DNA of 64,000 bases from Symbiodinium kawagutii (lineage: Eukaryota > Sar > Dinophyceae > Suessiales > Symbiodiniaceae): assembly GCA_009767595.1 (NCBI GenBank), contig VSDK01003688.1, forward strand, positions 1 through 64,000, given 5' to 3'. The notes under the pieces are model-generated. The model searched no databases, was not told the DNA's origin, and saw nothing but the letters and a program-made list of their open reading frames with translations. The position numbers and the translations under genes are program-made. This document shows positions 11,701 to 22,264 of this stretch, one piece after another (position 1 is the first letter of the stretch; every line of letters starts with the position of its first letter).

Positions 11701-12720
11701 TACTATATAGGTGTCTACGCAGTACGCATAGGTCCGAAGTGCTGCAAATAGCGTGTAAATGGGAGGCTAAAACACCAAAATGCTGCAAATAGCATGGAAA
11801 TGCAAGAGTAAGGCGCCAACATATTGTAAATAGCGTCCAGACACGAGGGTGAGGCTCCAAAATGCTGCAAATAGCGTCCAAATACGAGGGTGAAGCTCCA
11901 AAATGCTGCAAATAGCATGGAATTTGGATTCGGGGGGAGAGGGGGGGGGGCATACCATAGGTGGGGGGGTACCAACACGGAACACGAGACCATATATGCA
12001 CACTTTCATGGAAGTACTGCTGTAGCTTGCTGTGTATGCGGCCTTGTGACTTATGATCATCGCCGCATTTGGCACCTTTGGGAAAGACAATCCCAATTGA
12101 TTCGTCATGCAGAAGCAGGGACTCTTGTTTTTGACCCTGTTCCTTTTGATGGATCCTGGCAATGCGACAGCTATGGCAAATATCCTTTGCAGTGTAGGAC
12201 AATGCGACAGCTATGGCAATTTTCAATGCCAAGTACTTCATTCCATCTGACCATCCAATGGCAAGGTTGGGATGGAACGGGCGGCAAGTGGTGGCACATG
12301 TTGAGCACATCATGTACGGAGGGCGAAAAAAACAAGCTGGTCAAGAATGCTGCTGATGTTGCTCAATTGACTCAGACTCTGATGCCTAGTCCGATGGCCT
12401 CAAAGTTCTCTGTCGTTTTGCAGTTCAATCAATTCCAGATACTTTTTTGAGATTCTGAACGCCCGCAGAACCCCGTATGGGAAGTAGCTAGTGCCAAGAC
12501 ACGTCTTTGCATTGAATCATGACTCAGAATTGGCTGAGATAACTGAAGAAGAGCTACCTTCATTCGCCTTCCATTACTGTACCTTCATTTGCCATTGAAT
12601 TGCTATTCATTTTTGACTTTCTTCATGTTTGCTTTCCTTTTGTCGCTTTTATTTCTGTCCTTCCGAAGGAGTGGCAAACTTTGCGCATTGATACATTGGT
12701 TACTTGCGCCTGATCCAAAG
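8767..12720 (+). CDS. NAK-family (AAK1/GAK-like) Ser/Thr protein kinase, catalytic domain
   Basis: NAK-family kinases phosphorylate clathrin adaptor subunits at the plasma membrane or Golgi. Exons placed by frame: 8767-8836 (LSELPAHNNIIRCFGH, helix C to beta 4), 8897-9072 (VKVLLELCHGHLLDF hinge), 9275-9297 (VRHLHAQ, 23 nt), 9403-9448 (PPIQHRDLKVENIL catalytic loop), 9653 to about 9771 (GYWKLCDFGS, the DFG), 10458-10507 (LEDEIDKTVTMLYR activation segment), 10724-10763 (PPEMADVQLNGRK, in place of APE), 10925-10941 (RVDIWM, 17 nt), 11013-11061 (LGCILFTLAFYRHPFQ), 12211-12265 (AIFNAKYFIPSDHP) and 12669-12720 (LIHWLLAPDPK). HRDLKVEN with DFGS is the NAK signature. Donors: GC at 8837, 9298, 9449, 10764 and 11062; GA at 10508; GT at 9073, 10942, 12266 and 12721. 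The N-lobe start and the joins after 9653 and 11061 are unresolved. Confidence 0.87.
10081..10170. repeat. GAAGACGATAG tandem repeat
   Basis: About six imperfect copies of an 11 to 12 bp unit, AGGAAGACGATA, in the kinase intron before exon 10458. Confidence 0.8.
11225..11662. repeat. ATGAT/ATATG simple-repeat tract
   Basis: Long degenerate GATAT/ATGAT tract in the kinase intron between exons 11013-11061 and 12211-12265. Minus-strand frames over it are low-complexity translation. Confidence 0.85.
11741..11922. repeat. 40-bp tandem repeat, five copies
   Basis: Five copies of a roughly 40-bp unit containing CTGCAAATAGCGT start near 11741, 11781, 11821, 11862 and 11902. The last two are most alike and share ACGAGGGTGA and GCTCCAAAATG. 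The array is in a kinase intron and gives minus-strand frames with recurring YLQHFG that I do not regard as coding. Confidence 0.85.
12160..12219 (+). repeat. 20-bp direct duplication spanning a kinase splice acceptor
   Basis: CAATGCGACAGCTATGGCAA occurs at 12160-12179 and again at 12200-12219. The second copy carries the AG at 12209-12210 that opens exon 12211-12265. Reading on from the first copy loses the kinase frame, so the second copy is the working acceptor. Confidence 0.9.
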
Positions 12721-13504
12721 GTGCCAGACTCAACCACTGTGTTCAGTATTGACCCAGCAAATCAATCCAGTATTCACAAATCAATCCAAATTATGCGTGA
12801 CAAGTTATGTTATGATTGATGCAGTATTGACATTGAAAAATTTGCACAGAAATCAACATGCTGATAAAATCAAGACTTGTGGGAGAGAAGCTGACAGCAG
12901 CTGTGAGTGTCGGCACTGAACCTACTTCAGCTGGGCAGGACCGGCCATCTGCCCAGCGGATACTCCAGGCAAGCTTGGCCACCGGGAAAACTGAATAAAA
13001 GCATTGAATGAAACACATGAAACATATTAATCTGTGTGTATATGTATATATGTATATATGTATGCATAAAACGCACAAAGATAAAATGAATGAATGTGAA
13101 CAAAACACAAGTGAAACTTGAATCGTTGTTGGGGTCCGTTGGATGTTTGGCCATGCTTGGCTTGCGAGCAGTTTCGGTAGCAGGCTTGCAGAGACATTGG
13201 GAAGGCTGAATACGATGAGTATGTCCAGTGCGATGCTGAGAGTTGGCACGTGATGTAAGGTATGCAGCGTATGCAATGTATACCATGTAACTAGTCTATG
13301 TAATGCATGCCATTTTGCACTGTATGTCACGTTTGCATTTGCAATGTCATCTAGCGGAACCAAAAGTAATTTAATGTAAGGAATAAACTCGTTTTCATGT
13401 GTATGTTCATTTACATCATATGATGTTTTGTGATGCAATACCTGTTATCTATATATATATATATGCGGTTGTCCATGTATGTAACATAGCATCATGTAAT
13501 CGAA

Positions 13505-13915
13505 GGATGTTTGGAAGTCAAACGCCCGACTTGTGGAAAGTTGAAGCAGTAAGTCTGTCATCAGATCACAAAGAAGATCAAAGATGTGTGTGGGAAACTG
13601 ATAGGAATCACGCGACATGCAGTGTTTTTCAATAGTTTTGTGCTCTGGAATGGTGGAAAAGGTACGTCGGCTGGTCAAGCGGGCAGGTGGTGAGATCATT
13701 TGGGAAAGTGATCAGCAAAAGTTGCACACCCCTGCATTTGCAAGTCAAAACCGTAAACAAAAAAAATGTTCCCACTTTTGGAAAATCAGGTCAGCAAGAA
13801 GTGTACGGCCAAAAACCGCAGTATTGTTGGACCTCAGGACGTGGAAAAAGGTGCACGGCACTGTTGCAACAAGCGCATTTCCAAGTCAAAACCATCAAAA
13901 ACCGCGGTTTGGCGG
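13505..13915 (+). repeat. Dispersed repeat, copy 2
   Basis: This matches the reverse complement of 5436-5707, starting with a GTTTGGAAGTCAAAC hairpin at 13509-13523 and running through the TCAAGCGGGCAGG block to CATTTGCAAGTCAAAA near 13735. After about 100 extra bases a second GCACGGCACTG to CATTTCCAAGTCAAAA module (about 13850-13895) matches the end module of copy 1. It lies in the presumed intron between the kinase domain and its tail exons. Confidence 0.75.
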
Positions 13916-13949
13916 CGATATCTTTCGACGCACCAAGAGGGACAGAATG

Positions 13950-13996
<47 letters not shown>

Positions 13997-14040
13997 CTGA
14001 CGACGACGACGACGACGACGATGATGAGGACGATGAGGAA
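13950..14040. repeat. GAT/GAC trinucleotide tract
   Basis: About 15 GAT units followed by GAC units. In one frame this reads as poly-Asp leading into EEASACA at the edge of possible tail exons; in another it reads poly-Met. Whether any of it is translated is unclear. Confidence 0.8.
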
Positions 14041-14775
14041 GCTAGCGCCTGCGCCAGTCGAAAGCTTGGACCAGTGGATCTGCACTGTACCCCTGAGCAA
14101 ACTCTGTGAGCAATTTCAACTCTTGGAGCAAGAGTTCCACACCTTGCTGACGAAGGATGAGCAGAAGCACGTGGTGCCACCCACAGCGATCCATCGCGCA
14201 ATGGTCCCGGATGTTGTGCAGACTGCCGCAGAGTTGAGCGAAGCTGTTGCGCGTGTGGGCTTGTGCTTCAGGCAAAGAGCAGGCTGCTCGGAACTTGGCA
14301 CTTTCAGATGCAGCTGCCATGGAAAATCCTTTCTGCAACTGACAAACGGGCCTGGTTGCGTGTCACCTGGTCTGTCGTGCTGGCAGCCGGCGTCGCCTGC
14401 AGGAAGATGCGGCTCTGAGGTATGGTGAGAACTTGTCAATCAATGAGTGTTATGATTTCGCTCAAGAGTGTTCTCGTGCTTTGTAGGCTTGGCGCGGCGC
14501 AACAGCCTTCATGGATTGGTTAGGCGTTACCAGGCCGGCGGTCGTAGCGATAGCGGAGCAGAACGTGGCAAAGAAGCCCCGCAATACTTGCAATCCAATT
14601 GGCCGGGCAGCTTCAGCGTGAATAGCCAAAAAGCAAATAGGAGAAGTGCCTGGCAATCAGAAGGCAGGGATCCAACATATAGAGGCAGCGGGGCGTGTTG
14701 AAAAACCCGGTGCCAAAACAGCTGGAGAGCTGACTTCAGATCCTTTCAACAAGGAAGAAGCCGGGCCAAATTGTT
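14041..14775 (+). CDS. Kinase tail exons with NPF and DPF motifs
   Basis: Several exon-like blocks follow the kinase fold. A coiled-coil-like block around 14090-14170 includes LSKLCEQFQLLEQEFHTLL. A block from 14274, after TTCAG, reads KEQAARNLALSDAAAMENPF. One from about 14491 reads AFMDWLGVTRPAVVAIAEQN, and one from about 14683 reads AAGRVEKPGAKTAGELTSDP and on through DPFNKEEAGPN. NPF binds EH domains and DPF binds the AP-2 alpha appendage, and both are typical in tails of AAK1-like kinases. Frame choice in the 14491 block is uncertain and exact splice sites were not fixed. Membership in the kinase gene is inferred from position, strand and motif content. Confidence 0.5.
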
Positions 14776-15159
14776 AGCGAATTTCTTTGGGGAGTCAGCA
14801 GGCTCTGGGGGCAATGCTGGAAGGCAGCCTTTTGGGTGCTTTCTTGCAGAACCACCAGGTTTCAGATTTAGATGTTCAGGGTTGTCCTTCAAATTTTTCA
14901 GGGTCCGGTGAGCGAGCGCTTGTTTCCACGCGCTTGGGCGTCAAATATTTTGGCTTTTGCAATGTGTCAAACGTAAAGCTTGGCTGCAGAACCGCTTGAG
15001 TTTGGAATGCGCATGGTTGGCGTGTCAGAAGGGCAGCAGGCTTTACCCATGATGCCTAGCAGGCGCTGTGCTCTCCTAGTTCTCCGGCATGAAAGATGAT
15101 GAGGAGAAGAGATGATGGACAAGGTTCTCGGATGGCGTTGCTTTGAGGCAAGACGCTTT

Positions 15160-15638
15160 TGGAGAGTCAAATGCAGGGGCGGAGGGTACCCAGCAGGATT
15201 CCTGTTCGATTCCCCCGACGCTCCAGGCGTCCCAGCTCCATTGGAAGGCTCCGCTCCCTTCGCCAACCTGTTTGAAATTCCCAGCGCACCAAATGACGCT
15301 GATGATGATGACCACTCCCATGACAATGACGATGGCTACGACTACGATGCCAACTACAAGGACTACCAGGATTACCATGGCGGCTATCGCGCCAATCGCA
15401 ATGGCAACTACAAGGACTACCATGGCAGTGGCTATCGCACCAATGGCAACTATGGCTATGGCGGCTATGGCCACTACAACATGGACTACCATGGTAGCGG
15501 CTACCAGGGCAATCACACCAATGGCAGCTACAGTNNNNNNNNNNNNNNNNNNNNNNNNNNNNNNNNNNNNNNNNNNNNNNNTGGGGCTACTGCTATGGCC
15601 GCCATGGCTTCAACAAAGAGGCAAGCCGTGCGTCTTGA
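15160..15638 (+). CDS. Low-complexity Asp/Tyr/Gly/Asn-rich C-terminal exon (probable 3' end of kinase gene)
   Basis: One frame reads a proline-rich lead (SPDAPGVPAPLEG, FANLFEIPSAP), an acidic patch (DADDDDHSHDNDD), and then repeats built on NYKDY, YHGSGYR and GYGGYG. After a 47-base N gap the same composition resumes as WGYCYGRHGFNKEASRAS and ends at a TGA at 15636-15638. The shared composition on both sides of the gap supports one coding exon, although the gap length does not keep this frame as written. Such Tyr/Gly/Asn-rich tails tend to be disordered and prone to condensation. Linkage to the upstream kinase exons is an inference. The hydrophobic minus-strand frame over it is a shadow. Confidence 0.55.
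15535..15581. other. Assembly gap (47 N)
   Basis: A run of N inside the Tyr/Gly-rich coding repeat, probably a repeat too similar to assemble. Confidence 1.
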
Positions 15639-16070
15639 ATTAGAGTTTCGCGCCAGATTTATCGCGCGATAGCTTTATATTTTCCGTATTTACACCTTAT
15701 TGACTGACGCAGTACATAAGACCCCAAAACAAATCACGCAAGCTTCAGTCTTCTCCTTACAATTTGTCAGGCGCTTGAACAGAGGCCGCTGGTATCATGT
15801 CGGGCGCATTTTGGTCGTCGTTGCCTGGGCTGCTCATGTGCCAACGATGCGGCAGTGGGTAGCTACGGTAGCGACCAAAAGAACAAGCAAGCAGAGCCAA
15901 AATTTTTTCATTTGGGCCAAGTGCGTCAGCCATTTCATCATGCGTTACTGACCAGTCAAAATTTGTCATTCGCTCCTCATTTTCATTCATCAATCATCAT
16001 TGACCATCCGTCATCAATGTCATCCCCATCATCATCATCATCACCATCATCATCAGGTCATCAGGGAGCC

Positions 16071-18090
16071 AAACAACCAATCAACCAACCAATCAATCAG
16101 TAAATCAATCAACCAATCGATCAATCAAACAATAAATCAATCAACCGATCAATCAATCAAGCAGTTTATCAATCAAGCAACCAAGCAGTCAATCAATCAA
16201 TCAGACAATCAACCAATCAGACAATCAATCAACCAATCAATCAACCAATCAACCAACCAATGAACCAATGAGTCGGTCATTGTATCAATCAAATAATCAC
16301 TGCATCAATCAGTCAACCAGTCTGTCCATCAAGCAAACAATCAATCAATCAGTCAGCTAACCAAGGTATCAACCAATCAGCCAATCACTCAACCAATCAA
16401 TCAATCATTCAACCACTCAATCAATTTATCAAGCAACCAATGAATTCCAAGCAAAAAAAACAATCAATGAACCACTCAACTTCAAGCAAGCGTTCAATTT
16501 AAATTAATCAGTTTCAATCAAGCAGTCAGTTAACCAATCGACCAAACAAAAAACCAATTTAAATCAAACAATCAATCCCTCAATTTTCGTGACCAATCAA
16601 TCAACCACTGAATCAACGAAATAGCCGCTCAGTCAATCAATCAATCAATCAACCGACCAATCAATTAGTCAATCAATCAATCAATCAGTCAAACAAACAC
16701 TGGACCATTCAACCAATCAGTCAAGCAATCAATCAGTCAATGAACCAATCAGAGTCGGTCAATCAATCAATCAACCAAGCAAGCAAGCAACCAATGGCTT
16801 TCAATCAAGCAGCTTCGGCCACCCACCCAACCAACCAATCAATCAACCAATCAATCAGTCCACCAATCAATTAACCAATCAACCAATCAACCAGCCAATC
16901 AATTAATCAATCAACCAATCAATCAATTGAAGCGAATCAACCAATCATTCAACCGTTCAATCAATCAGACAACCTGTCAATTACTCTTAATTTCGTTTCT
17001 CTCAATCGACCGTCCAATTATTGTACCAATGAAGACACCAACCAGTCAATCAAACAATCAACCAATGAAGGCCGGTCAGCCAATCCCATTCCATTTCAAT
17101 GAACCATTTCCAATCAATCAATCAATCAACCAATCAATCAGCCAGTCAACCAGCCAATCAATCAACCAATTAATCAACCCATCAATCAATCAATCAATCA
17201 ATCAACCAACCAACCAATCAATCAAACAATCAATCAATCAATCATTCAACGCATCAACCAATTACCCAACCATGGAGGCAATCAACCAATCAACCCGCCA
17301 ACCAATCATCCAGTCAATCAAGCAACCAGTCGACCCATCAATCAGCCAACCAGCCAATCAATCAGCCAATCAATCAATCATTGAACCAATCATCCAATCC
17401 ATTTCAATCAACTAGCCCAACCAACCAACCAACCAATCAGCCAATCAGGCAATCAACCAATCAACCAATCAATCAGCCAATCAACCGAACAACCAGTCAA
17501 TCAGTCAGTCAGTCAGTCAATCAGGCAGTCAATCCATCAATCAATGAAACGGCTAGGCAACCAATCAATGCATCCATAAACCGGTTTGAAGGATCGACCA
17601 ATTCATGTCAATCAGTCAACCTTAGTCGTTCAATGAACGAGCCCTTCAAGTTCGATGCATCAATGAACTTCACAGTCATCCAACCAAATTCACCATCAAT
17701 CACTTTCAACCAATCAATCAATCAACCGACCAGTCAATCAATCATTCAATAATAAGTCCAGCAACCAGCCGACCAACCAACCAACCAATCAATCAATCAG
17801 TCAATCAATCAATCAATTTCAACCAGCCAGTCAGTTTCAACCAATTCATCAGACACCCATCAAGCGAAACCAACCAATCAATCTCAACCAATCAAGCAAT
17901 CAATCAAGCAATCATTCAATAACTCAATCAATCAAACAATCAATTATTCATTCAGGCAGTCATTCAATCAGAGCCACTCCGTCAGTTTCAACCACATAAT
18001 TTCAAGCAATCAATCAATCAGTCACATGAATAAATCAACATTAATGATTCTTGATGCGTCAATGCACATTTCAGCGAATCCATCAATCAA
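16071..18090. repeat. 2-kb CAAT-type tetranucleotide satellite
   Basis: Nearly continuous degenerate tetranucleotide repeat, CAAT with CAAC, CAGT and CAAG variants, for about 2 kb. The + strand frames read as Ile/Asn/Gln/Ser repeats up to 162 codons long. Stops interrupt all frames and there is no flanking gene context, so I call it non-coding. A short CATCATCAC tract precedes it near 16018-16055. Confidence 0.9.
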
Positions 18091-18289
18091 TCAGCCAATT
18101 GCAATCATGGGCACTAATTATCATTCACCGTTCGTCATGTACACACCCACCAATTAATGAACCATCACTTAAATCATCAGCACAGAAAACATAAGCAGAA
18201 AAACAAACTAGAGGGAAACATCGCCAGACAAGAAACACCAGAAAAGAAACACCAAAGAAAAACGCCAGCAAATAAAAACACCAGCGCGG

Positions 18290-18380
18290 GAGAATGCACA
18301 AACACAGGGAAACAGCAGAGAATAACATCAAAGAAAACAACATCACCATCATCATCAGCATCACCATCATCAATCATCTC
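18290..18380. repeat. AACA/CATCATCA simple sequence
   Basis: A-rich stretch with CAGAAA motifs passing into CATCATCAG units; no coding evidence. Confidence 0.5.
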
Positions 18381-18529
18381 AACCGGCCCTCTCTTCCTAT
18401 AGGTTTCTTTTTGGAAATTTCCACCAGCTTTCTGCTCGGTGAATAACGTAAACGTAACGCGTTGCAATGTAATGCAACTGAATCTGTCCGAATTTGATGC
18501 ATGTATTCGCTGTATGTAATTCATAGTGA

Positions 18530-18652
18530 TGCAATGTAACGTCATGTAATGCCATGTAGTGCAATGTAATGCAACGTAATGCAGTTTAATGCAATGTAAT
18601 GCAATGTAATGCAATGTAATGCAATGTAATGCAATGTAATGCAATGTAATGT
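18530..18652. repeat. AATGCAATGT 10-bp tandem repeat
   Basis: Ten or more copies of a TAATGCAATG unit, perfect at the right end (about 18590-18648) and diverged on the left. Related degenerate AATGTA tracts occur at 24060-24330. Confidence 0.9.
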
Positions 18653-18939
18653 TCTTGTTTTGACGTATTTAATCAAATCGGATCTGATTCAATGCACTCA
18701 ATCCAATCTAGTGCATGGAACCTAACGTAATACAACTTAATGCAAATTGTGTAATGTAGTGCAATCTGATCTTTAAAATCCACTGACCCCAATCCAATGT
18801 TTGTACTTTAATACTATGTAATCGAATGTACTTAGTGTAACGTAATCTAGCCCCATACTGCAATCTAATGCATCATCATCTGCCATATGCAGCTACGTAT
18901 GTTCTGTACTGACAGTATGCACATAAATATCAGTCGGGA

Positions 18940-21900
18940 CACCAGAAGCGACCGCTGAGGGCAATGCCAGCCTCCGTAAGGCCTGGACATGGGCAAATAT
19001 GGAGCCTGGACAGCTAAATTTCTCCTGCCCCAATCCTTGTTCACACCATCTATTCTGAGTATCCAATTTGGATCAATTTGGTACATTTTTTTATTTTCAT
19101 TTCATATCTTTGTGTGTTGTCACTTCTGTGTCTCATCGGTGTCAGGGAAAAGATCCTGCAACATGAGCGGATCTATGGAGCGAGGACCTGCCCTGTGGCA
19201 CTAATCCAGTGGCAGATCTTTGGCGCATTTCGGTGCTAGGAGTTCAAAGGAGCCACCGAAAGAGTGGGCGTGGATCCCAAGACGTAGCAAGGGAGTGACT
19301 CTGGAAGTGACTCTGGAAGGGATTAGAAGTGCCACAGTGCTCCAGGGTTTCTCTGCACTTCAATTCTCTGAAGGGATCTGAAGGGTTCTCTGGATCAGGA
19401 CCTGAAGAATCTACCTACAGCTGCTAGTGTTTCATCTTCCGCTCCAGCCACAGTCTCAGCTCCAGGAACTGCGCCCCAAAGCCGATACTTTTTGTATCTT
19501 TGCGTTTGTGTTTTGTTGAAGCCTGGCGTTGGCAAGGCAAAGCCCAAGGACAACTCTGTCGGGTCTGGACTCGCAGTTCAGATTGATGTTCGGTTGATGA
19601 CTTGGAATTTGTAGTTTTTCATCGTATCTGAAGGTTCAACTTAGATTTTTTTGTGAGAAGGCCAGCGTCTACACGGACTGGCGAAATCTGGCGCATGGTC
19701 TTTGTTTGGTTTGTTGGATTTCTATCAGTTCACTGTTCACTTTCTCGCAATCTCTGTTAGATTTGTCTTCAATTATTGCAAGCTGTAAGATTTTCTTTCT
19801 TTGCCGGGTGCCTGAAAAACCTGATTCTGCCACTTCGTTAGAAGACGACTATCTACGAGTTGCTTCGCGACGAAGACCGACGGCAAGAACTAACAAGTAA
19901 AATGTAAAACATGCCACCTGTAGAGAATATGTGGGCTAAGAAAGGCAGCGTAGATTAGGACTCTTGGCCGTAGAGCTGATGCTGGGCAAAGCTGTTCTCC
20001 TGTGGAATTGACTTATTTTTGGACTTTGGACCTTGTTTGTTTGTACTGTACCCCATTTCGGAGCCATGGACACCCAGGCTGACGAAGATTGCAATGTTTC
20101 AGATTTGGCACTCTAGTAGAGACTACGTTTCTGGACTATTCAATCATTTTAGCCTTGAATCCCGTCCTATGTTGGGTCGAAGACACTGCCAGATCCAGAA
20201 GTTTACATCTAGAACCTGAGTGTAATTTTTAACAAGCAGAGAAGACTGCTGCCTTCGGCACCTTTGCGCTCTGGTGCGGGTGGGTTTTTGCTGGCGTTGC
20301 CCTTCTGGGTCGCAATGTTGCAATGCTTAAGACCGCTCTGGTGTTTTCAAGGAGTGGACTGTAGTGATGTGTAATGAGTACTCAAGCTTCTGTCTTACTC
20401 GCCCCCGGGTGTCCTTTCTGATGAGCTCGTACAGTCTCGCTTTTCTTGTGTTCTGCCCCTTTGTCCCTTCTCTGCCCTCCTTCTACTGTTCTCTTACTGA
20501 GTTGCTAAAAGCGCCATCTGTCTCTTTGAGACTCTCCTTGAAACTCTCTAGTCGATCAAAAAACCTTGAAGTCGTCATGATACTCTTTATGAATGCTGGA
20601 TCCGAATCTTTGGCGCAGGTATCCAATCAACGATTTTTTTGGTTTCTTGTGGATGTGGATTTTCTGAAGACAACACTCGTTTGTGTTTTGAATGCCACAC
20701 CTTTTCCAAGGGACTTCGAAGGAGAAGTGTTTGTTCTGCAACCGTTTGCTTGTTCTTGTGTAAAAAATGTTCTTGTGCAAAAAGGCCTGGCACAAAACTC
20801 ATCAAACTCTGGTTTGCGTACACTGTCCATTGCCGATGTGCACTGTCCATTTTGACAGATGTGAAATTGCGCTGTTCAGTTTCATTTGAGGTTCGATGTG
20901 AGATTTGCACTGGCAGAACATGAAGGTTCCGTCGCTGCAGTCCACATTATTTTGTCAATAGATGTCCAATTTTCCCTGAAATCATGGCATGTTCCGTGAT
21001 TTTTGACTTCTAGGCATTTGCAACTTCAACTTTTTGATGCAATAAATCAATAAACATGATAACCATCATCAAACTCTTAAGCGGAAGTGGTTGTACTTCT
21101 TGCTTGTCGTGCTCCATCACTGTGGGTCAAGGTGGATATCCTGCCAAATCCAATGGGTCCAAGCCAGCAAAGGCACTGCGGATGGGCCAAGCTGAACCAT
21201 GAAGAAGCTGTCAGAAGCTGCTGGCAGACATGAACTGATACTTTCAACGCGCCAAAACCTGGTGACTCCTGAAAGATCCTGAACAAAGAACTGGTATTGG
21301 TACATTCCGCGTGCTTTCAAGTGTTGCCAGGCGCCTCCAAGCCAAGATCTCAGAGGAACACGCGACGTGTTTTCTTATTTGAGAAATCTAATTTTGATTG
21401 TTTATGTTTATCATTTGGTTTTCATTTGTCGTTAATTCTGGTTGTACTTTGTCAAGATGCTGTTTTGATATTGGTGTGGTTTGCTTAAGTTTGGCCTATA
21501 AAGCTTATCATCTTTGAGCAATTTTTAAATCACTTTCATTTAACTGCTTTGTTTCAGGTCTGCAGGAGGATTTGCTCTCGCTGGATGCTGGAGGTACTAT
21601 TGGTGGAGGCCTACGAGCAAACCAAACTTTCCAAGGAGAAGAATGTTGCCTCCGTATGAGGTCTAGACTTGGACAAATTTGAAGAAACGTTGGTTTCATT
21701 GATCCAAATCAATGGCTCAACTGACTCGACAGATCTCAACAGTACAGATTTGCAACACAAGTAACACATGTAACACATGTAACACATGTATAACATGTAA
21801 CACATGTAATATGTAACATGTAACACATGTAATATGTAACATGTAACATATGTTATATAACACATGTATATAACACATGTAACACATGTATAGAACACAT

Positions 21901-22125
21901 GTAACATGTAACTGAAAGAATCTTTTGCATCCTTTTGCTTCAAACCTGTTGGCTTTGTCGAAGGTTTGCATCATGCAAGTTCTGCTCCAGCCGTGGATTT
22001 ACTCGACATGTCCACTCCGTGCACATCTCAGCGGAGTCCCAGATATCTCGTGCGCAATTTCTCTGCGACACTGAGGTCTAGGGCGAAGAGCGCCCCAGCG
22101 GCGGCAATGGCAGGTGGGGACAGTG
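18940..22125 (+). CDS. Candidate multi-exon gene with clathrin-box-like motifs (unidentified)
   Basis: Short exon-like blocks, each preceded by AG, recur on the + strand. About 19431-19490 reads AASVSSSAPATVSAPGTAPQ. About 19520-19590 reads PGVGKAKPKDNSVGSG. About 19842-19894 reads TIYELLRDEDRRQELTS before a GTAAAA donor. About 21560-21600 reads EDLLSLDAGGTIGGG, and about 21979-22112 reads SAPAVDLLDMSTPC followed by a Ser/Arg/Ala-rich stretch before GTGGGG. LLSLD and LLDM resemble clathrin boxes, and the LLRDEDRRQEL block resembles the last helix of ENTH-type domains (KIVELLxDDExLxEER). An epsin-like adaptor would fit, but I cannot prove the blocks are joined, nor show the rest of an ENTH domain. 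Confidence 0.3.
21755..21912. repeat. AACACATGTA tandem repeat
   Basis: Degenerate 9 to 10 bp units (TAACACATG) between two candidate exons; low-complexity minus-strand frames rich in CYMCYM come from it. Confidence 0.9.
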
Positions 22126-22167
22126 CATGAGCAGTTCAAAAGCTGGAGAGACGTGGAGAGTACACAA

Positions 22168-22264
22168 TTTCAAACAATTTATTCATTTAATTCATTCATT
22201 TGATTTATTCATTTGATTCATTCATTTGATTTATTCATTTGATTCATTCATTTAATTCATTTTG
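22168..22264. repeat. TTCATTTGATT repeat
   Basis: Imperfect TGATTTATTCATT / TGATTCATTCATT units. Confidence 0.85.

Noticed and set aside
13834-14201. Poly-Met, poly-Ser and poly-Ile frames near 13.95 kb
   Set aside because: All derive from the GAT/GAC repeat read in different frames.
15076-15516. 146-codon hydrophobic minus-strand frame (possible membrane protein)
   Set aside because: It is the complement of the Asp/Tyr/Gly-rich coding repeat on the + strand.
16000-17752. Three + strand frames reading INQSINQ repeats (87 to 162 codons)
   Set aside because: Pure tetranucleotide satellite; no conserved block, no splice context, stops in every frame between pieces.
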